From positions 124,001 through 188,000 of the forward strand of contig NZ_FRAV01000004.1 of NCBI RefSeq assembly GCF_900142445.1: a stretch of 64,000 nucleotides of DNA. The letters are read 5' to 3'. The translations under genes and the position numbers were made by a program. The DNA comes from Chryseobacterium polytrichastri. GTDB taxonomy: Bacteria; Bacteroidota; Bacteroidia; Flavobacteriales; Weeksellaceae. Below the pieces are notes generated by a model. That model saw only the letters and a list, made by a program, of their open reading frames with translations, did not search any database and was not told where the DNA came from. Shown here one piece after another: positions 7,618-15,883 of the stretch (its first letter is position 1; each line of letters begins with the position of its first letter).

Positions 7618-8466
7618 TTATTCATTTACAATCTTATCATTGATAAATTGAATACATTTTTCAATGACCGTATTCAACTCTTTTGGTAAATTATTTTCTT
7701 CCCAAGGTTCTTTGGATCCAAACGTGTGATTGGCGTTTTCAATTAAAAACAATTCAGAATTCGGGTTTAAAATATGGAGGTGTTCCGCATTCTTCACGCT
7801 TACGCTTTCATCATTTGTTCCGTGAATAACTAAGACATGAGCCTTCGCCATTTCTGTAGCTCTTTCTACATCAAAACGATGTTCGTCTTTTTGAAAATCT
7901 TCATAAAATTGATAGTAATGAGGCATCTCTTGCTTTGTTCGTCCGTTCAATACATAATAAACACCTTTCGTTTTCCAGTTTTCTAATGCTTCATCTTTCG
8001 GGAAACGCTCCAATGTATCTACACTCGCCAACGTGATCAATCCGTTAATTCTTTCATCTTCAAAAGTCTTAATAATAGAGATCCCTCCTCCTCTGCTGTG
8101 GCCAATCAATATTATTTTCTGATCATCCACATTCGGATGCTTAACAAAATGATCGATCACCACGCCCAAATCAGAAAGTTCTTTAGAATAATTATTATTT
8201 CCGAAAGCTTCAAGGTCTGCAAAGTTATGAGGATCTTCAACCGTTGTTCCGTTGTGAGAAAAATTAAATGTAACAAAGAAAAATCCGGCTTCTGCAAACT
8301 TTTCAGCCATCAAACTCCAAGCTCCCCAATCTTTGTAACCTTTGTAGCCATGAACGAAAATAACCAATGGTAATTTCTCCTTAGTCTCTGGATAATAGGC
8401 ATCAGCAAGAAAGTTTTTATTTTCCTGATTTACAATCTTTACGTTACTATTTTTTATCAATTTCAT
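7618..8466 (-). CDS. Alpha/beta hydrolase (dienelactone hydrolase/acylpeptidase-like)
   Basis: The 282-residue cytosolic hydrolase shows the oxyanion-hole strand VIFVHGYKGYKDWG near residue 40, the nucleophile elbow G-H-S-R-G-G near residue 123, a late Asp in HGTNDESVS and a His in ENANHTFG near the C-terminus. These complete a Ser-Asp-His triad. There is no signal peptide. The physiological ester or peptide is not evident. It is transcribed away from the T9SS-secreted SGNH gene, with a 73-bp shared upstream region holding a small AACTCA/TGAGTT dyad (8493-8508). Confidence 0.85.
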   Translation of the reverse strand: MKLIKNSNVKIVNQENKNFLADAYYPETKEKLPLVIFVHGYKGYKDWGAWSLMAEKFAEAGFFFVTFNFSHNGTTVEDPHNFADLEAFGNNNYSKELSDLGVVIDHFVKHPNVDDQKIILIGHSRGGGISIIKTFEDERINGLITLASVDTLERFPKDEALENWKTKGVYYVLNGRTKQEMPHYYQFYEDFQKDEHRFDVERATEMAKAHVLVIHGTNDESVSVKNAEHLHILNPNSELFLIENANHTFGSKEPWEENNLPKELNTVIEKCIQFINDKIVNE

Positions 8467-8539
8467 AAAATAATATCATTTTATTTAAAACCAACTCAAT
8501 AATGAGTTATATTCGTATTCCATATTCTAAACGAAATAT

Positions 8540-9793
8540 ATGAAAAAACAACTACTTTTTTTATCTTTAATTCTCTTTTCTTTTACGTTCGGCCAAATCA
8601 CAAAAAATGTTTTTTTTGTAGGAAACAGCTATACGTACACCAATAATTTACCGGAATTAATAAAAATGATCGCAGCTTCAACAGGAGACACATTTAATCA
8701 TCAAAGTTATACCCCTGGCGGCTCCACTCTTAAACAACACTCTGCAAATCCAACCGTGCTCTCAACCATTGATCAGGGAAACTGGGATTATGTTGTACTT
8801 CAGGAGCAAAGTCAGATTCCTTCTTTTCCAAACACCTACATTCAAAGTGAAATGCTTCCCTACGCTGCTCAACTCGCAACTCGCGTGAAAAATTCTAATG
8901 CGTGTGGAAATCCTATATTTTTTATGACATGGGGGTATAAAAATGGAGATACAGGAAATTGCCAAGGAAGCTCTCCAAACTGCACCTATCAGGGAATGGA
9001 TGATTTAATCTATACCCGCTATATGAATATGGCTCAAGCTAACGAAAGCCTGACCTCACCAGTTGGAAAAGTATGGCGAACAATTATACAGCAAAATCCG
9101 ACTATGGAAATGTATTCGAGTGATGGCTCGCATCCTAGCTATTTAGGTTCAATGGCTGCAGCTTATACATTCTATACCATACTGTTTAAAAAAGATCCCA
9201 CCTTGGCTTCTTTCAACGGAACGCTTACGCCTGCAGAATCACAAACCCTGAAAAGCACCGTGAAAAATATTGTTTTCAATCAATTAGATACTTGGTATAT
9301 CCCTGCTAATGATGTTGCCAGTAGATTCAGCTATCAGAATAATAATACAAATTCGTTTCAATTTACAAATCAGACACAGAATGCAACTACTTTCTTATGG
9401 AGTTTCGGTGATGGAAACACATCTACATTAGAGCATCCAACGCATACGTATGCTGCAGCAGGCTCTTATCAGGTAAGTCTTACCACGAATGCGTGTGGAG
9501 TGAATTCCACAAAAACGAAAACAATCAATTTTAATAATTTAAGCACAGAAGAAAATTCAGTTAGTCCTGTAAAAATCTATCCCAATCCTACAGAAGATCT
9601 TATTACAATTACCACTCCCAAAAAAACATCTATTCTATCGTTTACGGATGCAAGCGGAAGGTTAATTGATTATCATCTTGAAACAACTTCATCTGGTTAC
9701 ATAATCTCTTTACGCCATCTTACGCATGGTGTTTACCTGCTAAAATATAGCATCGAACAAAAAGAATTTACTAAAAAGATTATCAAAAAATAA
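8540..9793 (+). CDS. Exported SGNH-type hydrolase with PKD domain and T9SS C-terminal sorting domain
   Basis: The 417-residue protein starts with a Sec signal peptide (ending FTFGQ). The next 250 residues resemble an SGNH/GDSL hydrolase: VFFVGNSYTY is block I with the Ser after GN, GGSTL is a block II-like turn, and DGSHPSYLG carries the Asp/His pair of block V. A PKD domain follows (WSFGDGNTSTLEHPTHTY, about residues 290-345). The end is a type IX sorting tail: KIYPNPT, then ASGRL, then GVYLLKY and KKIIKK. It should therefore be moved to the cell surface or medium, probably to act on acylated glycans or lipids. The exact substrate is unknown. Confidence 0.88.
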   Translation: MKKQLLFLSLILFSFTFGQITKNVFFVGNSYTYTNNLPELIKMIAASTGDTFNHQSYTPGGSTLKQHSANPTVLSTIDQGNWDYVVLQEQSQIPSFPNTYIQSEMLPYAAQLATRVKNSNACGNPIFFMTWGYKNGDTGNCQGSSPNCTYQGMDDLIYTRYMNMAQANESLTSPVGKVWRTIIQQNPTMEMYSSDGSHPSYLGSMAAAYTFYTILFKKDPTLASFNGTLTPAESQTLKSTVKNIVFNQLDTWYIPANDVASRFSYQNNNTNSFQFTNQTQNATTFLWSFGDGNTSTLEHPTHTYAAAGSYQVSLTTNACGVNSTKTKTINFNNLSTEENSVSPVKIYPNPTEDLITITTPKKTSILSFTDASGRLIDYHLETTSSGYIISLRHLTHGVYLLKYSIEQKEFTKKIIKK

Positions 9794-9796
9794 CCT

Positions 9797-9804
9797 TATT
9801 TTTG
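9797..9804 (+). promoter_or_regulatory. -7 promoter word (TATTTTTG) next to the HipA-like start
   Basis: An exact TAnnTTTG word ends 4 nt before the ATG at 9809. It predicts a leaderless or near-leaderless mRNA, or initiation at the internal ATG at 9836. Confidence 0.5.
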
Positions 9805-9808
9805 CGAC

Positions 9809-10582
9809 ATGTTGGATTTAAGAACAGTAACTGTAATGCGTTATATTCTGCCACTTCGCGAAGGAGGTTCTCTTCCGGCTTTGGCAGAAGCTGATGATAA
9901 TTTTAAATATGTCCTGAAATTCCGTGGCGCAGGTCATGGGGTAAAGATGTTGATCTCAGAACTCTTGGGAGGGAAGATTACCGAAGCTTTAGGGCTGCAA
10001 ATCCCTGAATTGGTTTTTGTGAATCTTGATGTTGATTTTGGACGAACGGAAGCGGATGAAGAAATTCAGGATCTGTTGAAGTTTTCAGAAGGATTAAATT
10101 TAGGATTACATTACCTTTCCGAATCCATTGCTTATGATCCTAGCGTAAAGGTTGATCCTCTTTTGGCTTCAAAAATAGTTTGGCTGGATGCTTTTATCAC
10201 CAATATCGACCGTACTTTCAGAAATACCAATCTTTTGATGTGGCATAAAGAATTATGGGTTATTGATAACGGGGCTTCTTTCTATTTTCACCATTCATGG
10301 CAGAATTTTGATACTGCTGCAAAAACACCTTTCAAATATGTGAAAGACCACGTATTGCTTCCACAGGCGAAAATGCTTGATGAAGCTGATACTTTTGCTA
10401 AGGAAGTTTTAAATGATACTGTTTTCAGAGAAATCGTTAACTTGATTCCTGAAGACTGGCTGCATTGGAATGATGCTGATGAAACACCGGAAGAAATTCG
10501 TGAGATCTATTTCAACTTTTTGAAAACACGATTAGAAAATTCTCAAATCTTTATAAACGAAGCGAAAAATGCAAGAGGATAA
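9809..10582 (+). CDS. HipA-like kinase family protein
   Basis: The 257-residue protein has a reduced HipA/PI3K-like kinase fold. A glycine-rich N-terminus with Lys in YVLKFRG (ATP binding) is followed by a catalytic loop N132-I-D134-R with a downstream Asn (FRNTNLL) and a metal-binding D153-N-G. This matches the short stand-alone HipA-type family, not full-length HipA toxin; no HipB-like HTH gene is next to it. It overlaps the DUF3037 gene by 14 bp, so translation is probably coupled. The ATG at 9809 lies 4 nt after a -7 word. ATG 9836 (MRYILPLREGG) is the alternative start. Its protein target is unknown. Confidence 0.82.
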   Translation: MLDLRTVTVMRYILPLREGGSLPALAEADDNFKYVLKFRGAGHGVKMLISELLGGKITEALGLQIPELVFVNLDVDFGRTEADEEIQDLLKFSEGLNLGLHYLSESIAYDPSVKVDPLLASKIVWLDAFITNIDRTFRNTNLLMWHKELWVIDNGASFYFHHSWQNFDTAAKTPFKYVKDHVLLPQAKMLDEADTFAKEVLNDTVFREIVNLIPEDWLHWNDADETPEEIREIYFNFLKTRLENSQIFINEAKNARG

Positions 10583-10952
10583 AATATACGAATACGCCGT
10601 AATACGCTTGGTGCCAAAGGTTGAAAGAGAAGAGTTTTTCAACATCGGACTTGCTTTATTTTCAAAAAAAGAGAAGTTTATCCGAATGGAATATTATCTA
10701 TGTCCGGATAAATTTAAACTGATGCACAGCAAACTGGATTATGAAGATCTCATTCAAAATCTGGAAAGTTTCAAAAAAATAGCACACGGTGATAAAGATG
10801 GCGGACCGATTGCTCAGTTAGAAATTCCTGAACGTTTCCGTTGGTTAACAGCCGTGAGAAGTTCTGTTGTACAAACATCAAGACCTCATCCGGGAAAATC
10901 TAAAGACTTAGAAAAGACTTTTGGTAAACTTTTTGAGGAGTTAGTAAAATAG
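10569..10952 (+). CDS. DUF3037 family protein, 127 aa
   Basis: The 127-residue protein opens with YEYAVIRLVPKVEREEFFNIGLALF, the hallmark start of DUF3037, and contains PERFRWLTAVRSSVVQTSRPHPG. It is soluble and has no signal peptide. The start codon lies inside the end of the HipA-like kinase gene (14-bp overlap), so the two are almost surely made together. HipA-like and DUF3037 genes recur as neighbours in bacteria, which points to a shared but undefined job. DUF3037 could be the partner, substrate or antidote of the kinase; nothing in the sequence decides this. Confidence 0.85.
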   Translation: MQEDKIYEYAVIRLVPKVEREEFFNIGLALFSKKEKFIRMEYYLCPDKFKLMHSKLDYEDLIQNLESFKKIAHGDKDGGPIAQLEIPERFRWLTAVRSSVVQTSRPHPGKSKDLEKTFGKLFEELVK

Positions 10953-10975
10953 CCAACTCTCAAAAAAAATATTCT

Positions 10976-12007
10976 ATGAAATCATCATCGAACAGCATAT
11001 CAATCTACAGGTTTTCAATAAACCTGTTTTTTATTTTATTTTTAAGTGTGCCTACGTTAGGGTTTTCTCAGTTTGTATTTGAACCCAAAACCGGGAAAAG
11101 TACTTTGTTGTCTGAAAAGACTACCATTTTAGAAAACATCATCTACAAAACCAATGAAAAGGGAAATTCCATGGCATTGGATATCTATACTCCAAAAGAC
11201 ACCTCAACAGAGAAACTTCCTGTCGTTATCTATGTCTACGGAGGTGGTTGGGTAAAAGGAGATAAAACCATACGCTCTGAAACCTATATTGAAGATATGT
11301 TTCTAAAGCTGGTTGAAAAGAAATATGCCGTCATTGCTATTAATTATACATTACTCGACAAAGATATTCACTTCCCACTTCCTCTTCAGGATACCAAAGA
11401 TGCCGTAAGATGGGTAAGAAAAAATGCAGAAAAGTATAATTTCGACACCAATAATATTGGATTTTTTGGAACTTCATCAGGTGCTCATCTTTCTATGTTG
11501 GCTGCTTATACTCGAGATAATGAATTCATCGGAAGTCCTGAGCTTTCAAATTATTCAGCAAAAGTAAACTATGTTGTTGATAATTATGGCCCCGCTGATC
11601 TTAACACTCTTCTGCATACCCGCATCGGTAAAGTTCCTGTATATTTTATTGGATTGATATTTTCAGATAAAATCGTGACTTTAAGAGAAAATCTGATTGA
11701 TGGAATTTCCGGATATGATATTAAAAAAGACAAAAGAAAAATAATACAAAATTTCAAAACCCTATCTCCTGTAAGTTACGTTGACACTGCCGTTCCTACT
11801 TTAATTGTACATGGTGATAAGGATAAAGTAGTCCCATTACAACAATCTAAAAAACTCAGCAGAAAGCTGAAAAAAGCCAACGTTCAGAATTCTTTGATTA
11901 TCGTAAAAGATGGAATCCATGGGTTTGGAACAACTGATAAAACATACATCCACCAAATAGATGATGAAATGGTGGATTTTATTGTTTCGCAAAAGAAAGC
12001 TAATTAA
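10976..12007 (+). CDS. Secreted alpha/beta hydrolase (esterase/lipase, BD-FAE type)
   Basis: The 343-residue protein has an N-terminal signal sequence (hydrophobic residues 13-30, cleavage near GFSQ). It is an esterase of the hormone-sensitive-lipase/BD-FAE group: the oxyanion loop is YVYGGGWVKGD, the nucleophile elbow GTSSGAH, the Asp lies in HGDKDKVVP and the His in DGIHGFG. It probably acts in the periplasm on small or polysaccharide-linked esters. It begins 23 nt after DUF3037, so it could be read from the HipA-like promoter. Its TAA stop overlaps the stop codon of the convergent phospholipase-like gene. Confidence 0.87.
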   Translation: MKSSSNSISIYRFSINLFFILFLSVPTLGFSQFVFEPKTGKSTLLSEKTTILENIIYKTNEKGNSMALDIYTPKDTSTEKLPVVIYVYGGGWVKGDKTIRSETYIEDMFLKLVEKKYAVIAINYTLLDKDIHFPLPLQDTKDAVRWVRKNAEKYNFDTNNIGFFGTSSGAHLSMLAAYTRDNEFIGSPELSNYSAKVNYVVDNYGPADLNTLLHTRIGKVPVYFIGLIFSDKIVTLRENLIDGISGYDIKKDKRKIIQNFKTLSPVSYVDTAVPTLIVHGDKDKVVPLQQSKKLSRKLKKANVQNSLIIVKDGIHGFGTTDKTYIHQIDDEMVDFIVSQKKAN

Positions 12008-12771
12008 TTTTCTAACTCTTCATACAACTGGCTTCCCCAAAACTGAATATCTCTTTCGGCTAAATTTGAATTAAAAAATAATTCCTTGACTTCCTCTATA
12101 ATTTTATGAACCGCATTGATATCTGTGGTTCTTATTCTTGTTTCATGATTTTCCTTTACTCCACTTCCTGTAAAATTAAGGGAACCTAAATACGCAATTT
12201 CATCATCGATAACGTAGATTTTACTATGGATAAAAGTTTTGTTGAAAGAATTCCCATTATTAGGCGAAACAAAAACCTTAAAAGGAAATAACTGCTTATA
12301 CGTGTAGTGATACACTTTGGTATTTTTAATTTTTTTGACCACCTGATCTCTCACAAAAAACATTAAAATGACAACGATAAAACCCAATGCGTATTTCAAA
12401 TCTTTTAGAAGATATATTAACGGGAATAAGACAATCGCCAATCCGATCATTGCAAAAAGTAGAGTTCCTGATAAACTCTCCAAATTATCTCTTTTTTCTT
12501 TTGCTTCTTCGTCAATGTGTTTATTTTGAATGATGAGCTTATGAATATTCTTTTCATATCCATAAAAATCTTCAATTTCATCACTTGTAATAAGCTTAAT
12601 GTTAATTCCTTTGGAGTGAAGAGCAATCAATTCTTTAATTAAAAAAGGAGAAAGATAGGGAGATACAATTTTCACGTTTTTCTTAGCATTCCTAATATCC
12701 TGCATGAGCTTTGCACCAGCCCCTTTCCCCATGTAGATATCACATACCGCATTGTTATAAAAAGTTCCCAT
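12004..12771 (-). CDS. Membrane-anchored phospholipase D-like protein
   Basis: With the start at 12771 the protein has 255 residues. The N-terminal part (KLMQDIRNAKKNVKIVSPYLS) is the beginning of a PLD fold. Two close membrane segments follow (about residues 101-121 and 127-140). The C-terminal part has one complete HKD motif, H182-S-K184-IYVI-D189, with GSLNFTGSG behind it. A single HKD motif suggests a dimer, as in Nuc-like nucleases; the substrate could be phospholipid or nucleic acid. The alternative start at 12846 adds 25 residues that would be encoded by the -7 word at 12826-12833, so I reject it. The stop overlaps that of the convergent esterase gene. Confidence 0.8.
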   Translation of the reverse strand: MGTFYNNAVCDIYMGKGAGAKLMQDIRNAKKNVKIVSPYLSPFLIKELIALHSKGINIKLITSDEIEDFYGYEKNIHKLIIQNKHIDEEAKEKRDNLESLSGTLLFAMIGLAIVLFPLIYLLKDLKYALGFIVVILMFFVRDQVVKKIKNTKVYHYTYKQLFPFKVFVSPNNGNSFNKTFIHSKIYVIDDEIAYLGSLNFTGSGVKENHETRIRTTDINAVHKIIEEVKELFFNSNLAERDIQFWGSQLYEELEN

Positions 12772-12825
12772 CTTTAGTAAAAATTTAGATTTTTCATTAT
12801 TTGTTGTGTTGTTTTTATTGGTCAG

Positions 12826-12833
12826 CAAAAATA
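12826..12833 (-). promoter_or_regulatory. -7 promoter word (TATTTTTG) for the PLD-like gene
   Basis: An exact word on the minus strand lies 54 nt upstream of the chosen start 12771 and downstream of the longer start at 12846, which it argues against. Confidence 0.45.
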
Positions 12834-12883
12834 GTTCAACTTTCAATATTTTAGCCCTTTAAAATGAAATCTTTTTTACTCAA

Positions 12884-12915
12884 TAAAAAAACGGATTCCG
12901 ATAAAGGAACCCGTT
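12884..12915 (-). terminator. Terminator of the TonB receptor gene
   Basis: Read leftward, a 10-bp stem with one mismatch (AACGGATTCC 12890-12899 with GGAACCCGTT 12906-12915) is followed by T7. It lies about 30 nt past the stop codon. Confidence 0.7.
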
Positions 12916-12944
12916 CAAATAATAATAGACAGTTAAAGAAATAT

Positions 12945-15641
12945 TTAAAAATTGAAATTAAGTCTTGAGAATAAGTATCTTCCATTTTGCCCAAACTGTG
13001 ACGTAGAACGTGAATAGATAAATTGTTCGTTGTTAGAAGAAACCGCAAGGTTTTTCGTTGGATAAATATCAAATAAATTGTTTACCCCTACCGTAAGTCC
13101 CACATTTTTTGTGAACTGATACACCACAGAAACATCTGTAATAATCTTGGCGGTAATTTGCTGGTGTTCATTCGGACCCACAATTCCGTCTCCATTAGCA
13201 TCTACAATATCTGCTCCGGTTACTTTTCCGAAGTACGTATTTCGTAAGTAAAAAGTAGCATTTTTCCAAGATAGATTGTGCGACAAACTCGCTTTCACAC
13301 GAGGAACCGATTCTTCTAAATACACTCTTGATTTTTCTGAAAAGAAAGTGTTTTCTAATCCTAAACTTTCCAATTTTGGTGAAGTATGAGTACTTCCCAC
13401 TTTACGCGTTTCATTTAAATTCATCGCAAAGTTATTGTCTAATTTGAAATCAGAAAATTTAGCTTTATGCGTTATTACCACATCCAAACCTTTCGTCTCT
13501 GTATCAATAGAATTCGCAAAAAACTGAGCACCGTTTACGCCTAAAGCGTTTACCAACGGCCCTGTGAATTGATCTGTTAATACAATTCTATTATCAATTC
13601 TTGTGAAATATCCATCTGCTGTAAATGTTAGATTAGCGGCAGGAACTTTATAGGTAAACCCTACACTTCCGGACTTAGAAGTCTCCTGTTTCAATTTTGG
13701 AATTCCAAAACGTTCCGCAATTTCAGAATCATTGCTGAAAGTTCCCACTTCCATAAGTTGTCCGTTTGTATATAAAGTAGACGTTACATTATAATAAATC
13801 TGATGAATTGAAGGCGCTCTAAAGCCTGTAGATCCTGCAAATCTCAAGTTAAAGTTTTTATCTAATTTTACTCTGGAAGCTAATTTATAATTAAAAGTAG
13901 AACCAAAATCAGAATAGTTTTCATATCTCGCCGCAGCATCTACTAACAACCAATCTGTAAAGTTGAATTCAACATCTGCATATCCCGCAACTGACTGTCG
14001 GTTTTTATCCACCGCATTTTCAGGTCTGAAACCTCCAAAAACCTGCGAACCTCCCGCTAAAACATTACCGAAGAAATCTGTTGGTCTTTGAGTGGTATTA
14101 TTCCAAACATTTCCATTCACATCATACGTGGCATAAGAAGCTTCTTCTCCCGCCGTAATCTTGAAGTTTTCATATCGATGCTCTGCTCCGAAAGCAATAT
14201 TTATTCCGCTCCAGACATCATACTTTTTAGAGAAATCTAAATTAATGGTATTCTGAGAAAACCTTAACCCACCTGCGCTAAATTCACTAGGAGACGCAAA
14301 TCTCAACGATGTATTTCCTGTATTCTGAATGGTATAATCAAATGAGTTTTGTCCAAAAGTATTGCTAAAATCTATATTCCAGCCTTCCCAGTTTCCTTTA
14401 ATTCCTGCAGCCAATGAAAGATCCTGAATATTGGTCCCGATTTGTGGTAAATATCCGTTGGGATATAGTCCGGTAAAAGTTCTGCTTTGATTGGGTCTTC
14501 TGTAAAAACCTCCTGAAGTACCATGTCTATAGCTGTATCCTCCAAAAGTATACACTTTCCAATTATCATTGATAGGAATTTCTATATTAGCAAAAAGCTG
14601 ATTGTTAGTCAGTTTAGATTGCCCTACCTGCATGTTGAAATCTTTTCTATCCTGCCCTCTATAGGCTAATTCCTGATCCGTAACATTTGTATTTAAAAGT
14701 CCCTGTAAAGCACCTATAGTATTGGCAGATTGTATTTGATTTTGAAAATCAGCTGAAAAATAATTTACACCCTGAGCATATTGATGAATAGAATTAATAA
14801 TCTGTTGAGAGTTGGGTGTACTTCCAATATTCGTAAAAAGAGAAGAAAGATTCACACCATTATTCAATGCGCGTTGTTCTATCGCGTTATAAGCGTTGTA
14901 AATTGTTCCACTTTCTGTTCCCGCTCTGTAAGTTGGATTCCTGAATTGTGAAGTCCATGTAATGTTATAAAAACCACCTTTTTTACCAATTTTATTTCCG
15001 TAGTTAAGATCAACCTGAATATTCTGTCCGTCAAAATCTCCGGTATGATCATTAGCTGTTGGTGTAAGATTTCCTCCATAACTTACCTGTCCGGTTAATT
15101 TTCCCGTATCTCTTTTCAATTCTAAATTGATTACCCCCGCAATCGCATCCGAACCATATTGAGCGGAAGCTCCGTCACGCAACACTTCAATCCTGGTTAA
15201 AGCAAACGATGGAATTGAGTTTAAATCTGTTCCTACACTTCCTCTTCCTGGTGATCCATTAACATTTACCAATGCTGAAGTATGTCTTCTTTTCCCATTC
15301 ACCAAAACCAAGACCTGATCCGGACCAAGACCTCTTAACTGAGCAGGATCCAAATGGTCTGTACCATCTGCATTTGTTTGAATCGTTGAGGTGAAAGATG
15401 GTGCCACTGCATTTAAAATCTGTGATATATTGGTTTGCGGAAGAATAACAGAAGATTCTTTGATATTAAATACATCTACAGGAACCGGACTGTCTACTTT
15501 AGACCTTGCCCCGCTTCTTGATCCTAAAATTACCACTTCTTCTACCTCCGCTGTCTTCACTGTATCTTTTTGTTGCGCGTATGTATAGGTTCCTAAAAAA
15601 AATAGAACCGAAGCTGAAAAGATTGTCGTTTTATTTTTCAT
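12945..15641 (-). CDS. TonB-dependent outer-membrane receptor
   Basis: The 898-residue outer-membrane protein has a Sec signal peptide (MKNKTTIFSASVLFFLGTYTYAQ). A TonB-box-like EEVVILGSRSG follows, then a plug domain with LRGLGPDQVLVLVNGKRR and RIEVLRDGASAQYGSDAIAGVINL, and then a large 22-strand-type barrel that ends in Phe (SRLNFNF), as barrels do. The N-terminal carboxypeptidase-like domain found on SusC-type receptors is absent. The transported ligand is unknown: no substrate-binding lipoprotein or siderophore gene is adjacent. The start at 15641 is fixed by the signal peptide and by the promoter at 15688-15718; an upstream in-frame ATG at 15701 lies inside that promoter. Confidence 0.93.
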   Translation of the reverse strand: MKNKTTIFSASVLFFLGTYTYAQQKDTVKTAEVEEVVILGSRSGARSKVDSPVPVDVFNIKESSVILPQTNISQILNAVAPSFTSTIQTNADGTDHLDPAQLRGLGPDQVLVLVNGKRRHTSALVNVNGSPGRGSVGTDLNSIPSFALTRIEVLRDGASAQYGSDAIAGVINLELKRDTGKLTGQVSYGGNLTPTANDHTGDFDGQNIQVDLNYGNKIGKKGGFYNITWTSQFRNPTYRAGTESGTIYNAYNAIEQRALNNGVNLSSLFTNIGSTPNSQQIINSIHQYAQGVNYFSADFQNQIQSANTIGALQGLLNTNVTDQELAYRGQDRKDFNMQVGQSKLTNNQLFANIEIPINDNWKVYTFGGYSYRHGTSGGFYRRPNQSRTFTGLYPNGYLPQIGTNIQDLSLAAGIKGNWEGWNIDFSNTFGQNSFDYTIQNTGNTSLRFASPSEFSAGGLRFSQNTINLDFSKKYDVWSGINIAFGAEHRYENFKITAGEEASYATYDVNGNVWNNTTQRPTDFFGNVLAGGSQVFGGFRPENAVDKNRQSVAGYADVEFNFTDWLLVDAAARYENYSDFGSTFNYKLASRVKLDKNFNLRFAGSTGFRAPSIHQIYYNVTSTLYTNGQLMEVGTFSNDSEIAERFGIPKLKQETSKSGSVGFTYKVPAANLTFTADGYFTRIDNRIVLTDQFTGPLVNALGVNGAQFFANSIDTETKGLDVVITHKAKFSDFKLDNNFAMNLNETRKVGSTHTSPKLESLGLENTFFSEKSRVYLEESVPRVKASLSHNLSWKNATFYLRNTYFGKVTGADIVDANGDGIVGPNEHQQITAKIITDVSVVYQFTKNVGLTVGVNNLFDIYPTKNLAVSSNNEQFIYSRSTSQFGQNGRYLFSRLNFNF

Positions 15642-15687
15642 ACACTTTTTGAAATAATTGATTAATGATTCATGTTTTTTAGAGGAG

Positions 15688-15718
15688 CAAATGTAAAACA
15701 TATTTATTAGTCTACAAA
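15688..15718 (-). promoter_or_regulatory. Complete -33/-7 promoter of the TonB receptor
   Basis: On the minus strand TTTG (15715-15718) and TACATTTG (15688-15695) are separated by exactly 19 nt, the classical Bacteroidetes arrangement. The start codon is 46 nt downstream. Confidence 0.75.
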
Positions 15719-15801
15719 ATAAGTAGAGTAATGTTTCTGAAAAATAATTATTAATTCTATCTATTAAGCAATCATCGCTTTACTTCATCATAAAAAACAA
15801 A

Positions 15802-15829
15802 AACCTGTTTTCAAAATTGAAAACAGGTT
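15802..15829 (-). terminator. Terminator of the UvrD/PcrA helicase gene
   Basis: A 13-bp perfect stem (AACCTGTTTTCAA 15802-15814 with its complement 15817-15829) lies 55 nt past the helicase stop. Leftward it is followed by TTTTGTTTTTT. Confidence 0.7.
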
Positions 15830-15883
15830 AATTATAATGTTGTGATAGCTTAATCGCTATTTTATTAAATGTATTAAAACAAG

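Noticed and set aside
12772-12846. A 25-residue longer PLD-like protein starting at 12846
   Set aside because: An exact -7 promoter word (12826-12833) lies inside the extra part, and the extension shows no family features.
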